This document shows, in pieces, positions 6,171 through 12,364 of a stretch of 12,364 bases of DNA. This DNA is from an uncultured Lachnospiraceae bacterium. Lineage in GTDB: Bacteria; Bacillota; Clostridia; Lachnospirales; Lachnospiraceae. The position numbers were made by a program, and so were the translations under genes. The notes beneath the pieces were generated by a model, which saw nothing but the letters and a program-made list of their open reading frames with translations, did not search any database and was not told the DNA's origin. The stretch lies in the NCBI GenBank assembly GCA_910576895.1, contig CAJTJZ010000051.1:1-12364 (forward strand), written 5' to 3'. Position 1 is the stretch's first letter. Each line of letters begins with the position of its first letter.

Positions 6171-8777
6171 ATGAAGATAGAAGATTTTTATTCTAATGAA
6201 AAAGTATTTTATGCACATTTAAAAGATAATGGAGAAAAGGAAACGTTAAAAGAACACACGCAGTTATGTTGTGATTATTTTTTGAGAATATATCCGGAAG
6301 AAAAGTACCATATTTTTTGGGAAAAATTAAAAAGGCTCTGTAATATAGAGGAAATAAGTATAAATGCAGAAGATATCATAAAAACTATGTGGTACTCTGT
6401 ACCATTTTTTCATGATATGGGAAAAATTAATCCTATCTTTCAAAAAGATAAGATGGATAATTTGATTCTTGATTCAGAAGAAATGAAGCGATTCTTGCCA
6501 TTATCATCAAAACATTCTTTGTTTTCTGCAGTGCTTTATATTAATACTTTTGCTAGAAAAATTAAAGAGTTAATAGAGAATAAAGAAGAACGTAGATATT
6601 GTATTTATTTTCTGTTCTGTAATGCTTTTGTCATTTCTCGTCATCATTCTGGTTTGTCTTCTTTTGATAAGTTCTTGCAAAGTTTTTCTGATGGAAGGGA
6701 AGCATATGAAATAATTAGAATTTTAAATGAAGATTATAGTAGGAAAATATATCAAGAACAGATTTTTTTAAAAACAGATGGAAATAGACTTTTTGGGGAA
6801 AAACTAGAAATTTCCAAAATTTTGAAAAATTTTAGAAAAAGAAAAATTACAGAACAGATAGCACCATATTTTTATACATATGTAAGAATCCTTTCTTCTG
6901 TTTTAATTGCAGCTGATTATTATTCAACAACAGAATTTTGTAATGAAATAAAAACGGAAATTATTTCTGGAAAAGAAGAAATAAAAAAGATGTGTTATGT
7001 TTTTGAAAATTCTAAGCAGTTTCAAAAAATAAGAACCTATGAGCAAGAAGTAGATAGGAAACATTGCGATTTTCAAAAAGTAAAAGATATTAATGTAATG
7101 AGAAATGAGCTATTTTTAGAGACAGAAAAAAATTTATTAAAAAATTTAGAGAAAAATATTTTTTATTTAGAAGCTCCAACTGGAAGTGGAAAATCAAATA
7201 CTGCTATGTGGTTAAGTTTTTTATTACAAAAAATGAATGACATGGAAAGGATTTTTTATGTATATCCATTTAATACGTTAGTAGAACAAAATTATAATAC
7301 AATGCAGATAATATTTGAGAATATAGAAGATGGTATGGATAATATTGCAGTTATCAATTCCCTTACACCAATTTTAATGAAAAATTCAAGATGCAAGCAA
7401 GAGAATAAGAATAAACAAAAGATAGGGGAAGAAGATAATGTAAAATTTTATACAGAAGCACTTTTAGATAGACAATTTTTAAATTATCCTATTGTTCTAA
7501 CAACAAGTGTAAGTTTGTTCCAATATTTATTTTCAGAAAATCAAGAGTCTGTTATGGGATTTCATAAATTTCAGAATAGCATTATAATTCTAGATGAAAT
7601 ACAGAGCTATAAAAATAGTATTTGGACAGAGATTATTACATTTTTAAATGCATTTTCTGAAATTTTAAATATGAAAATTCTTATTATGTCAGCGACACTT
7701 CCAGATTTAAATTATTTACTTCAAGGTAATTGTAAGGTAACACGATTAATTAACGATAGAAAAAAATATTATCAAAATCCGATTTTTGCAGAGCGTGTCT
7801 TTTTGCATTATGATTTATTAGAAAAGGAGATAACGATAGAAAATTTATTAGAACATATGATGCGATATCAAAAGGATAAAAAGAAAATATTGATTGAATT
7901 TATTCATAAAAAATCAGCATTGGAATTTTATACTTTGTTAAAAGAAAAGGAAAAACAAGGGAAACTTGATTGGGCAGATATTGTTTTGATGACAGGAGAA
8001 GATAATCAAATAGAAAGAAAGCGTTTGATTAAACTTACAAAAGAGGAAAGAAAAGAAAAAGGATTATTATTTATTGCAACGCAAGTAGTGGAAGCGGGTG
8101 TAGATATTGATATGGATATTGGATATAAAGATTGTTCTTTATTAGATGCAGAGGAACAATTTTTAGGGAGAATTAACCGTTCTTGTAAAAGAAAGGGGGA
8201 AGTTTGGTTTTTTAATATAGATAATGAAAAGAATGTATATAGAAATGATTTTAGAGTAATTTCAGATTTTACTATAAGAAAAGAATTTATGAGAAAGATT
8301 TTAAAATCAAAAGACTTTTCACAATATTATCTTCCGTTATTAGATTATTTAAAAGAGCAGAATCAGGAAATTAATGAAAATAATGTGAAATTATTTTTTG
8401 AGGAAGTTGTTGGAACTTTGGATTTTAAAAAGACAGAAGAAAAAATGAAGCTTTTAGATGAAAAAGAATGGTATTTTTCTGTTTATTTATGTAAGGATAT
8501 AAAGCTAGAGGATGGAACAATATTAAATGCGAAAGCTATCTGGAATGAATATAAGGAATTATTAAAAAATGATACTATGGCTTATGCTGAAAAAAGATGT
8601 TTGTTATCAAAAATAAGAAGTAAAATGAGTTATTTTATTTATGAAATAAAACAGTGTGATTTTGTTTGGAATGATCAAATAGGAGAACTATATTGTATAG
8701 AAGATGCAGAACCTTATTTTGTTGATGGAAAATTTTCTGCTGCTGTATTTGAAAAACAAGAGGGTATGTTTATTTGA
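6171..8777 (+). CDS. cas3: CRISPR-associated HD nuclease/helicase Cas3
   Basis: This 868-residue single-chain Cas3 is recruited by Cascade to nick, unwind and degrade the target DNA. The N-terminal HD nuclease domain shows His29, the HD pair His81-Asp82 with Lys85 (FFHDMGK), His115 and the His158-His159 pair (SRHHSG). The superfamily 2 helicase follows: Walker A APTGSGKS with Lys341, motif II DEIQ at 475-478, motif III MSATLP at 506-511, motif V VVEAGVDID, and motif VI LGRINR around 665-670. All metal-binding and ATPase residues appear present, so the protein should be active. The C-terminal ~150 residues form the accessory domain. The ribosome site (AGGG at 6157-6160, ten bases before ATG) is weaker than those of cas7 and cas1, as suits a protein needed in small amounts. 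Confidence 0.97.
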   Translation: MKIEDFYSNEKVFYAHLKDNGEKETLKEHTQLCCDYFLRIYPEEKYHIFWEKLKRLCNIEEISINAEDIIKTMWYSVPFFHDMGKINPIFQKDKMDNLILDSEEMKRFLPLSSKHSLFSAVLYINTFARKIKELIENKEERRYCIYFLFCNAFVISRHHSGLSSFDKFLQSFSDGREAYEIIRILNEDYSRKIYQEQIFLKTDGNRLFGEKLEISKILKNFRKRKITEQIAPYFYTYVRILSSVLIAADYYSTTEFCNEIKTEIISGKEEIKKMCYVFENSKQFQKIRTYEQEVDRKHCDFQKVKDINVMRNELFLETEKNLLKNLEKNIFYLEAPTGSGKSNTAMWLSFLLQKMNDMERIFYVYPFNTLVEQNYNTMQIIFENIEDGMDNIAVINSLTPILMKNSRCKQENKNKQKIGEEDNVKFYTEALLDRQFLNYPIVLTTSVSLFQYLFSENQESVMGFHKFQNSIIILDEIQSYKNSIWTEIITFLNAFSEILNMKILIMSATLPDLNYLLQGNCKVTRLINDRKKYYQNPIFAERVFLHYDLLEKEITIENLLEHMMRYQKDKKKILIEFIHKKSALEFYTLLKEKEKQGKLDWADIVLMTGEDNQIERKRLIKLTKEERKEKGLLFIATQVVEAGVDIDMDIGYKDCSLLDAEEQFLGRINRSCKRKGEVWFFNIDNEKNVYRNDFRVISDFTIRKEFMRKILKSKDFSQYYLPLLDYLKEQNQEINENNVKLFFEEVVGTLDFKKTEEKMKLLDEKEWYFSVYLCKDIKLEDGTILNAKAIWNEYKELLKNDTMAYAEKRCLLSKIRSKMSYFIYEIKQCDFVWNDQIGELYCIEDAEPYFVDGKFSAAVFEKQEGMFI

Positions 8778-8790
8778 ATTTTGAATGGGG

Positions 8791-8805
8791 GAAAGGAATA
8801 TTTTG
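8791..8805 (+). promoter_or_regulatory. Ribosome binding site deciding the cas4 start
   Basis: The purine run ending GAAAGGA (8791-8797) is five bases before TTG 8803. An ATG at 8785 overlaps this run and has nothing like a ribosome site upstream of it. I therefore prefer the TTG. Confidence 0.6.
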
Positions 8806-9294
8806 ATTACGGGAACTTTAGTGAATTATTATTTTCATTGTAAACGACAATGCTATTTCCATGGGAATCGTTTCAATCTGGAAGATAATAGTGAAGATGT
8901 TAAAGTTGGAAAAGCGATTCATGAAAAAAAGGCAGCAAATTTAGAAAATGCAGAAATTGCAATTGATAATATTAAATTAGATAAATTGACAAAAGAATAT
9001 TTAACAGAGATAAAAAAATCAGATGCTGATCCTGTTGCAAGTAAATGGCAGTTATTATATTATTTGAAGGTTTTAAAAAAGAAAGGGATAGAGAGAAAGG
9101 GAAGATTAGAATTTGTGGAAAAAAATAAAAAAGGAAAGAAAATAGAAATTATAGAATTAGTAGCAGAACAAGAAAAACAATTAGAAGAAATTGAGAAAGA
9201 TATTGAAAAACTTTTAATTTCGGATATTATTCCACCAGCATTAAATGAAGCAAAATGTAAAAAATGTGCGTATTATGAATATTGTTATATATAA
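8803..9294 (+). CDS. cas4: CRISPR adaptation exonuclease Cas4 (Fe-S, RecB-like)
   Basis: Cas4 (163 residues from TTG 8803) trims prespacers and helps Cas1-Cas2 select PAM-bearing DNA and set orientation. Cys13 (YYFHCKRQC) together with Cys152, Cys155 and Cys161 (AKCKKCAYYEYC) form the usual four-cysteine iron-sulfur site. The RecB-like nuclease residues are seen as His40 (GKAIHE), an Asp at 55 or 60 (AIDNIKLD), Glu69-Ile-Lys71 (TEIKK) and the QLLYYL helix (Gln83, Tyr87). Residues are numbered from the TTG start. Opening with ITGTLVNYY right after the start is normal for type I-B Cas4, which supports TTG over ATG 8785 (which would add six residues). It lies 25 bases after cas3 and 18 before cas1. 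Confidence 0.93.
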   Translation: MITGTLVNYYFHCKRQCYFHGNRFNLEDNSEDVKVGKAIHEKKAANLENAEIAIDNIKLDKLTKEYLTEIKKSDADPVASKWQLLYYLKVLKKKGIERKGRLEFVEKNKKGKKIEIIELVAEQEKQLEEIEKDIEKLLISDIIPPALNEAKCKKCAYYEYCYI

Positions 9295-9312
9295 GTATTG
9301 TGAGGGTTTATT

Positions 9313-10311
9313 ATGGGAAGTACAAGATATATTACATCTATGGGAGAACTAATGAGAAAAGATAATTCACTTTGTTTTAGAAAAGATGGAAAAAATGCAT
9401 ATATTCCAGTTGAAAATACAAAAGAACTTTATATATTAAATGAAGTTAGTATTAATTCGAAATTACTAGACTTTTTATCTCAAAATTCTATTATTGTTCA
9501 TTTTTTTAATTATTATAAAGGATATAGTGGTACTTATTATCCTAAAGATAGATATTGTAGTGGAAAATTATTAATACAACAGGTAAAAAAATTTGAAACA
9601 AATCGAATGGATATAGCAAAAGCTTTTGTATTGGGAATTGGAATTAATTTAACAGAATTATTATATCATTATTATAAACACGGAAAAAAAGAAGTAAAAA
9701 ATACTGTGGATTGGCTTAGAAAAGATTTTAAAAAGGATATAAAAGAATGTAAAAATATAAAAGAATTAATGGCATATGAGGGAGAAGCTTGGGAACGTTT
9801 TTATAGTGAGTTTAAAAGATTTCTTCCAGAGGATTTTGTAATGAATAAAAGAGTGAAAAGACCACCAGATAATCCAATAAATGCATTGATTTCTTTTGGA
9901 AATTCTTTACTTTATGCAAAAACAGTTTCTGTTATTTATCAAACACATTTAGATCAACGTATCAGTTTTTTACATGAACCTGCAGAAAGAAGATTTTCTT
10001 TAAGTCTTGATATTAGTGAAGTATTTAAGCCAGTAGTGGTATATAAAACGATTTTTGATTTAGTGAATAATAAAAGATTACAAGTAGAAAAGCATTTTGA
10101 TAAAAAAGTAAATTATTGTTTATTAAATGAAGAAGGAAGAAAATTATTTGTAGAGGCTTTTGAAAGTAGAATGGAAACAGTTTTTTTACACCCAAAATTA
10201 AAAAGAAAAATTACATATCGAACAGCTATAAAACTAGATTGTTATAAATTAATAAAATTTATTATGGAAGATAAAGAATTTATACCATTTAGTATAAAGA
10301 AAGGAATGTAG
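9313..10311 (+). CDS. cas1: CRISPR integrase Cas1 (type I-B)
   Basis: Cas1 (332 residues) is the integrase that, with Cas2, inserts new spacers at the leader end of the array. The N-terminal beta domain begins TRYITSMGELMRKD. The C-terminal helical domain carries the metal-binding residues: Glu156 (YEGEAWERFY), His221 (FLHEP) and Asp233 with Glu236 nearby (SLDISEVFKP). The spacing between them is normal for Cas1. The ribosome site GAGGG (9302-9306) is six bases ahead of ATG 9313. The last base of its TAG stop is the first base of the cas2 GTG, so the two are translationally coupled, as fits two partners of one complex. Confidence 0.97.
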   Translation: MGSTRYITSMGELMRKDNSLCFRKDGKNAYIPVENTKELYILNEVSINSKLLDFLSQNSIIVHFFNYYKGYSGTYYPKDRYCSGKLLIQQVKKFETNRMDIAKAFVLGIGINLTELLYHYYKHGKKEVKNTVDWLRKDFKKDIKECKNIKELMAYEGEAWERFYSEFKRFLPEDFVMNKRVKRPPDNPINALISFGNSLLYAKTVSVIYQTHLDQRISFLHEPAERRFSLSLDISEVFKPVVVYKTIFDLVNNKRLQVEKHFDKKVNYCLLNEEGRKLFVEAFESRMETVFLHPKLKRKITYRTAIKLDCYKLIKFIMEDKEFIPFSIKKGM

Positions 10312-10595
10312 TGGAAAAAAGATTAAATTATAATTATGTATTTGTATTTTATGATGTAAATGAAAAGCGAGTGCAAAGAGTTTTTAAAATTTGTAAGAAA
10401 TATTTATGTCATTTTCAAAAATCTGTTTTTAGAGGAGAAACAACACCATCAAAAATTATTAAGATGAAAACAGAATTGGAAAAGGTAATAGATAAAAATG
10501 AGGATTTTGTATGTATTATTAAACTATTAAATGGAAATGTATTTGGTGAAGATGTTTTGGGAGGAGATAAAAAAGAGAGTGATTTATTTTTATAA
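10311..10595 (+). CDS. cas2: CRISPR adaptation protein Cas2
   Basis: Cas2 (94 residues) forms the central dimer of the Cas1-Cas2 integrase. It opens with the ferredoxin-like strand YVFVFYDVNEKRV, where Asp15 is the conserved family residue, followed by the helix RVFKICKKYL and the strand with SVFRGE. The start is GTG 10311, overlapping the cas1 stop by one base, with AAGGA (10301-10305) five bases upstream inside cas1. It is the last gene of the operon. No convincing terminator follows within the 130 bases before the tRNA gene. Confidence 0.96.
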   Translation: MEKRLNYNYVFVFYDVNEKRVQRVFKICKKYLCHFQKSVFRGETTPSKIIKMKTELEKVIDKNEDFVCIIKLLNGNVFGEDVLGGDKKESDLFL

Positions 10596-10683
10596 TGATG
10601 CTAAAACCAGTTTAAGTAAGAAAAAAGAGAAAGGTTTATAACAGTATTATTTTTTGAAGGGTGGAAAAAAATAAAAATTTTTA
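10596..10683. other. Spacer between cas2 and the tRNA promoter
   Basis: This AT-rich stretch holds no gene. I see no stem with G-C pairs followed by T's, only A/T palindromes such as the A-run and T-run around 10670-10682. The cas transcript may therefore run on to the hairpin after the tRNA. Confidence 0.5.
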
Positions 10684-10712
10684 TTGACAAGTTATTGTTT
10701 TTATGATAAGAT
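10684..10712 (+). promoter_or_regulatory. Promoter of tRNA-Thr
   Basis: A perfect -35 box TTGACA (10684-10689) is followed by 17 bp and TAAGAT (10707-10712, four of six matches). Transcription would start near 10719, ten bases ahead of the mature tRNA. The perfect -35 box suits a strongly expressed stable RNA. Confidence 0.75.
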
Positions 10713-10728
10713 AAATAATTGTAAGATT

Positions 10729-10801
10729 GCCCCCATAGCTCAGTCGGTAGAGCGTTACCTTGGTAAGGTAAAGGTCTCGGGTTCAAGTCCCGTTGGGAGC
10801 T
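10729..10801 (+). tRNA. tRNA-Thr, anticodon GGU
   Basis: The 73-base gene folds as a tRNA. The D-arm stem is GCTC/GAGC (10738-10741, 10750-10753). The anticodon stem TTACC/GGTAA (10755-10759, 10767-10771) encloses the loop TTGGTAA with anticodon GGT at 10762-10764, reading threonine ACC/ACU. The T-arm is CGGG-TTCAAGT-CCCG (10778-10792). The acceptor stem GCCCCCA (10729-10735) pairs with TGGGAGC (10794-10800) except for C10731 opposite A10798 (position 3:70). The top of the T-stem has T10777 opposite T10793. The discriminator base is T10801 and CCA is not encoded. The gene has its own promoter and is followed five bases later by a terminator. Confidence 0.95.
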
Positions 10802-10805
10802 TTGA

Positions 10806-10839
10806 AAAGACGGATACAGAAATAATTGTATCCGTCTTT
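10806..10839. terminator. Bidirectional intrinsic terminator
   Basis: AAAGACGGATACA (10806-10818) and TGTATCCGTCTTT (10827-10839) form a perfect 13-bp stem around an eight-base loop. On the + strand it ends in TTT followed by CTAAATTTTTT, closing the tRNA transcript and probably any cas read-through. On the minus strand it ends in TCTTTTC, 20 bases after the stop of the convergent permease gene. Confidence 0.9.
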
Positions 10840-10859
10840 CTAAATTTTTTGATAGATTC

Positions 10860-12080
10860 TTAATCCATTTTTTTATGTCGATATAGTTGATAAATGATTG
10901 GAAGAAGTAATAAGGTTAATAGTGTGTATATTGTTAATAAAATTGGAATAGCACCAATAATTTTTCCAGCAATGGAATATAAATTAAAATAATTAAGTGC
11001 TGTTCCCATTTGTAGTAGTTGATCAGGAAGTAGGCCTAAGATTTTGTTAATCATAGGATGTTGAATATTTGATACAAAGGAAGGAAGAAAAATTAATACA
11101 AAAGGAATGATAACGGCAATCGCTGCTGATTTTGTTTTTGCTGATACAAACATACTTAAAAAGGAAATAAACAGACAACCAAGATAACCACCAATAAAAA
11201 TTAATAAATATTCCTTTCCAATTGTAATATTATAAAAAGACTTCCATTGATTTATTTGTATAGGACATTTCCAACCATCTATACCAAGATAAAGAAGTGT
11301 AATTCCCGTATAAGCTAGTATGGAAATTATATAAATAATGGATACAATACAAAATCCAGCTATTATTTTTGCAGCACTTGCCTTATTTCTTCCGTAAATA
11401 GAAGAAAAAAAGATAGCATCTGCTTTCCAAGAAAATTCATTAGAAAAAATTCCTGCGACTAAATAACCTAAGATAAGCATAGTAATCATAATCATGGTGG
11501 GAGCAAATTCAAATAATTGTGACCAGCCTTTTGTATAATCATAATAAAAAGGTGTTTCTAAAATTTCATATTGATGAATTAAATATGTTTTTTCTTTTTT
11601 AGAAAATTGAACACTTCCATCTTCTTTTAGAAATTTTTTTAATAGTGTAATGCGATTATAATAGAAATTTGGAGCATCGGTTTCTACTAAATCATTTGCA
11701 CGATAATAATTATAATCTTGAAAGGAAAGAGCGTAAGAATGATTGAAAAGATTACGGATTCCTTCTATTCCCTGTATGTGACTATAAGCAATTTCATTTT
11801 CTACAGTATTTTTTGATAGATATTCTTTAGAATGCGTAATTTTTTTATTTTCTGCAATAATATTTCTGATTTTATTTTCATCTAGTATTCCTGCCCATTT
11901 TTTTTGTGCCATTTGTAAAGATTTTACTGCCGCAAAACCAGTGTTTTTCTCACCTAATTCATTTACATAAGAAATATTACATGAAAAATAACAAACAATT
12001 CCTAGAGCTAGTAGTAAAAGCAATAGGGCTATTTTATTTCCTGTAGAAGAAAATACTTTTTTTATTTCATATCGTATCAT
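10860..12080 (-). CDS. ABC-2-type transporter permease
   Basis: This 406-residue membrane protein has the layout of an ABC-2 exporter permease: TM1 at about residues 16-34, a large external domain of about 150 residues (35-190), then TM segments near 192-212, 238-266, 290-312, 318-336 and 374-397. It would form the membrane channel for the ATPase encoded just upstream. I cannot tell the substrate. Such pairs are often multidrug or antimicrobial peptide exporters. I start it at ATG 12080, preceded by AGGTGA five bases upstream. The in-frame TTG at 12104 has no clear site. It overlaps the end of the ATPase frame by 14 bases, so the two genes are coupled. It converges on the tRNA gene and shares its terminator. 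Confidence 0.85.
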   Translation of the reverse strand: MIRYEIKKVFSSTGNKIALLLLLLALGIVCYFSCNISYVNELGEKNTGFAAVKSLQMAQKKWAGILDENKIRNIIAENKKITHSKEYLSKNTVENEIAYSHIQGIEGIRNLFNHSYALSFQDYNYYRANDLVETDAPNFYYNRITLLKKFLKEDGSVQFSKKEKTYLIHQYEILETPFYYDYTKGWSQLFEFAPTMIMITMLILGYLVAGIFSNEFSWKADAIFFSSIYGRNKASAAKIIAGFCIVSIIYIISILAYTGITLLYLGIDGWKCPIQINQWKSFYNITIGKEYLLIFIGGYLGCLFISFLSMFVSAKTKSAAIAVIIPFVLIFLPSFVSNIQHPMINKILGLLPDQLLQMGTALNYFNLYSIAGKIIGAIPILLTIYTLLTLLLLPIIYQLYRHKKMD

Positions 12081-12364
12081 TATGTTCACCTGACCTTTCT
12101 CCAAAATAATATAAAAATAAATCTTCTAATGTTGCCACTTCTTCTTTTGCTGTATCTATAGGGCAAGTATTTGACAATAATCGAAGTTCTACTTTATTTT
12201 GTATAGAATTTTTATAAAAAGAATCTATTTGTGCAGATGGATTGTACACAGGTTTTATATTACATATTTTATATTTTTTTGTATAATTTTTCAAAATCAA
12301 TTTCTAATCTTACAGAACTATTTTCTTCTAATTCATTCATATCATATGGTTTTGGCAATACTTC
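12067..12364 (-). CDS. ABC transporter ATP-binding protein, C-terminal part, apparent frameshift
   Basis: Reading leftward from the window edge, the frame EVLPKPYDMNELEENSS... is open from 12364 but stops at 12269-12271. The downstream frame (KYKICNIKPV... to the stop at 12067) carries on with a normal-looking protein end. The two join sensibly (LYKK then YKIC) if one base is removed from a run of seven A's (T's on the + strand, 12274-12280). TLEDLFLYYFGE near the end is typical of the C-terminus of exporter ATPases. Together with the permease overlap, this identifies the gene. Walker and signature motifs lie outside the window. The shift may be a sequencing error at the homopolymer, a true mutation or slippage. 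The stretch 12067-12300 alone, beginning with TTG, is not a separate gene. Confidence 0.6.

Noticed and set aside
10601..10786. Minus-strand frame of 61 codons (MNPRPLPYQG...)
   Set aside because: It begins in the antisense of the tRNA-Thr gene, a well-known artefact, and has no ribosome site or recognisable protein.
10729..10801. tRNA-Thr as an integration site for a cas-bearing island
   Set aside because: I found no second copy of the tRNA 3' end in the window and no integrase gene, so there is no evidence of an att pair here.
12067..12300. A separate 77-codon gene starting with TTG 12300
   Set aside because: It ends as an ABC ATPase C-terminus does and joins the frame to its right across the A7 run, so it is part of one frameshifted gene.

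Overview
This window is a nearly complete subtype I-B CRISPR-Cas locus from a very AT-rich, low-GC Gram-positive bacterium, followed by a tRNA-Thr gene and the end of an oppositely oriented ABC exporter operon. A/T-rich codons, strong Shine-Dalgarno sites, SigA-type promoters, an I-B repeat ending in ATTGAAAT and a cas6-cas8b-cas7-cas5-cas3-cas4-cas1-cas2 order all fit a member of the Clostridia, plausibly Lachnospiraceae. No 16S or other species marker is present, so the genus is not determined.

Layout. Positions 1-1381 are a CRISPR array with 21 full repeats of 30 bp, separated by 33-37 bp spacers. The array runs off the left edge: the first three bases look like the last three of another repeat. 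The repeat polarity puts the leader to the left, outside the window, so the trailer end faces the cas genes. Positions 1382-1560 are a GC-richer, hairpin-rich patch that ends in a 14-codon reading frame resembling the N-terminus of an IS200/IS605-family TnpA. I read it as the left-end remnant of such an element. Positions 1561-1820 are AT-rich and hold a 15-bp dyad, the cas promoter (TTGAAT-17 bp-TAATAT) and the cas6 ribosome binding site.

Positions 1821-10595 are one tightly packed cas operon on the + strand. Cas6 would cut the pre-crRNA, and Cas8b, Cas7 and Cas5 would form Cascade. An in-frame internal start near the end of cas8b probably makes the small subunit Cas11b. Cas3 (HD nuclease and helicase) degrades the target, and Cas4, Cas1 and Cas2 acquire new spacers. 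All key catalytic motifs are present and no reading frame is broken, so the system looks intact. No dedicated terminator is seen after cas2.

Positions 10684-10839 hold a promoter, tRNA-Thr(GGU) and a strong 13-bp hairpin terminator that also serves the convergent gene. Positions 10860-12364, on the minus strand, hold an ABC-2-type permease and, upstream of it, the C-terminal part of its ATPase, which shows an apparent frameshift at a run of seven A's.

I found no wholly new system. The points most worth a second look are the internal Cas11b start, the IS200/IS605-like remnant abutting the array, the ATPase frameshift, and the dyad upstream of the cas promoter.
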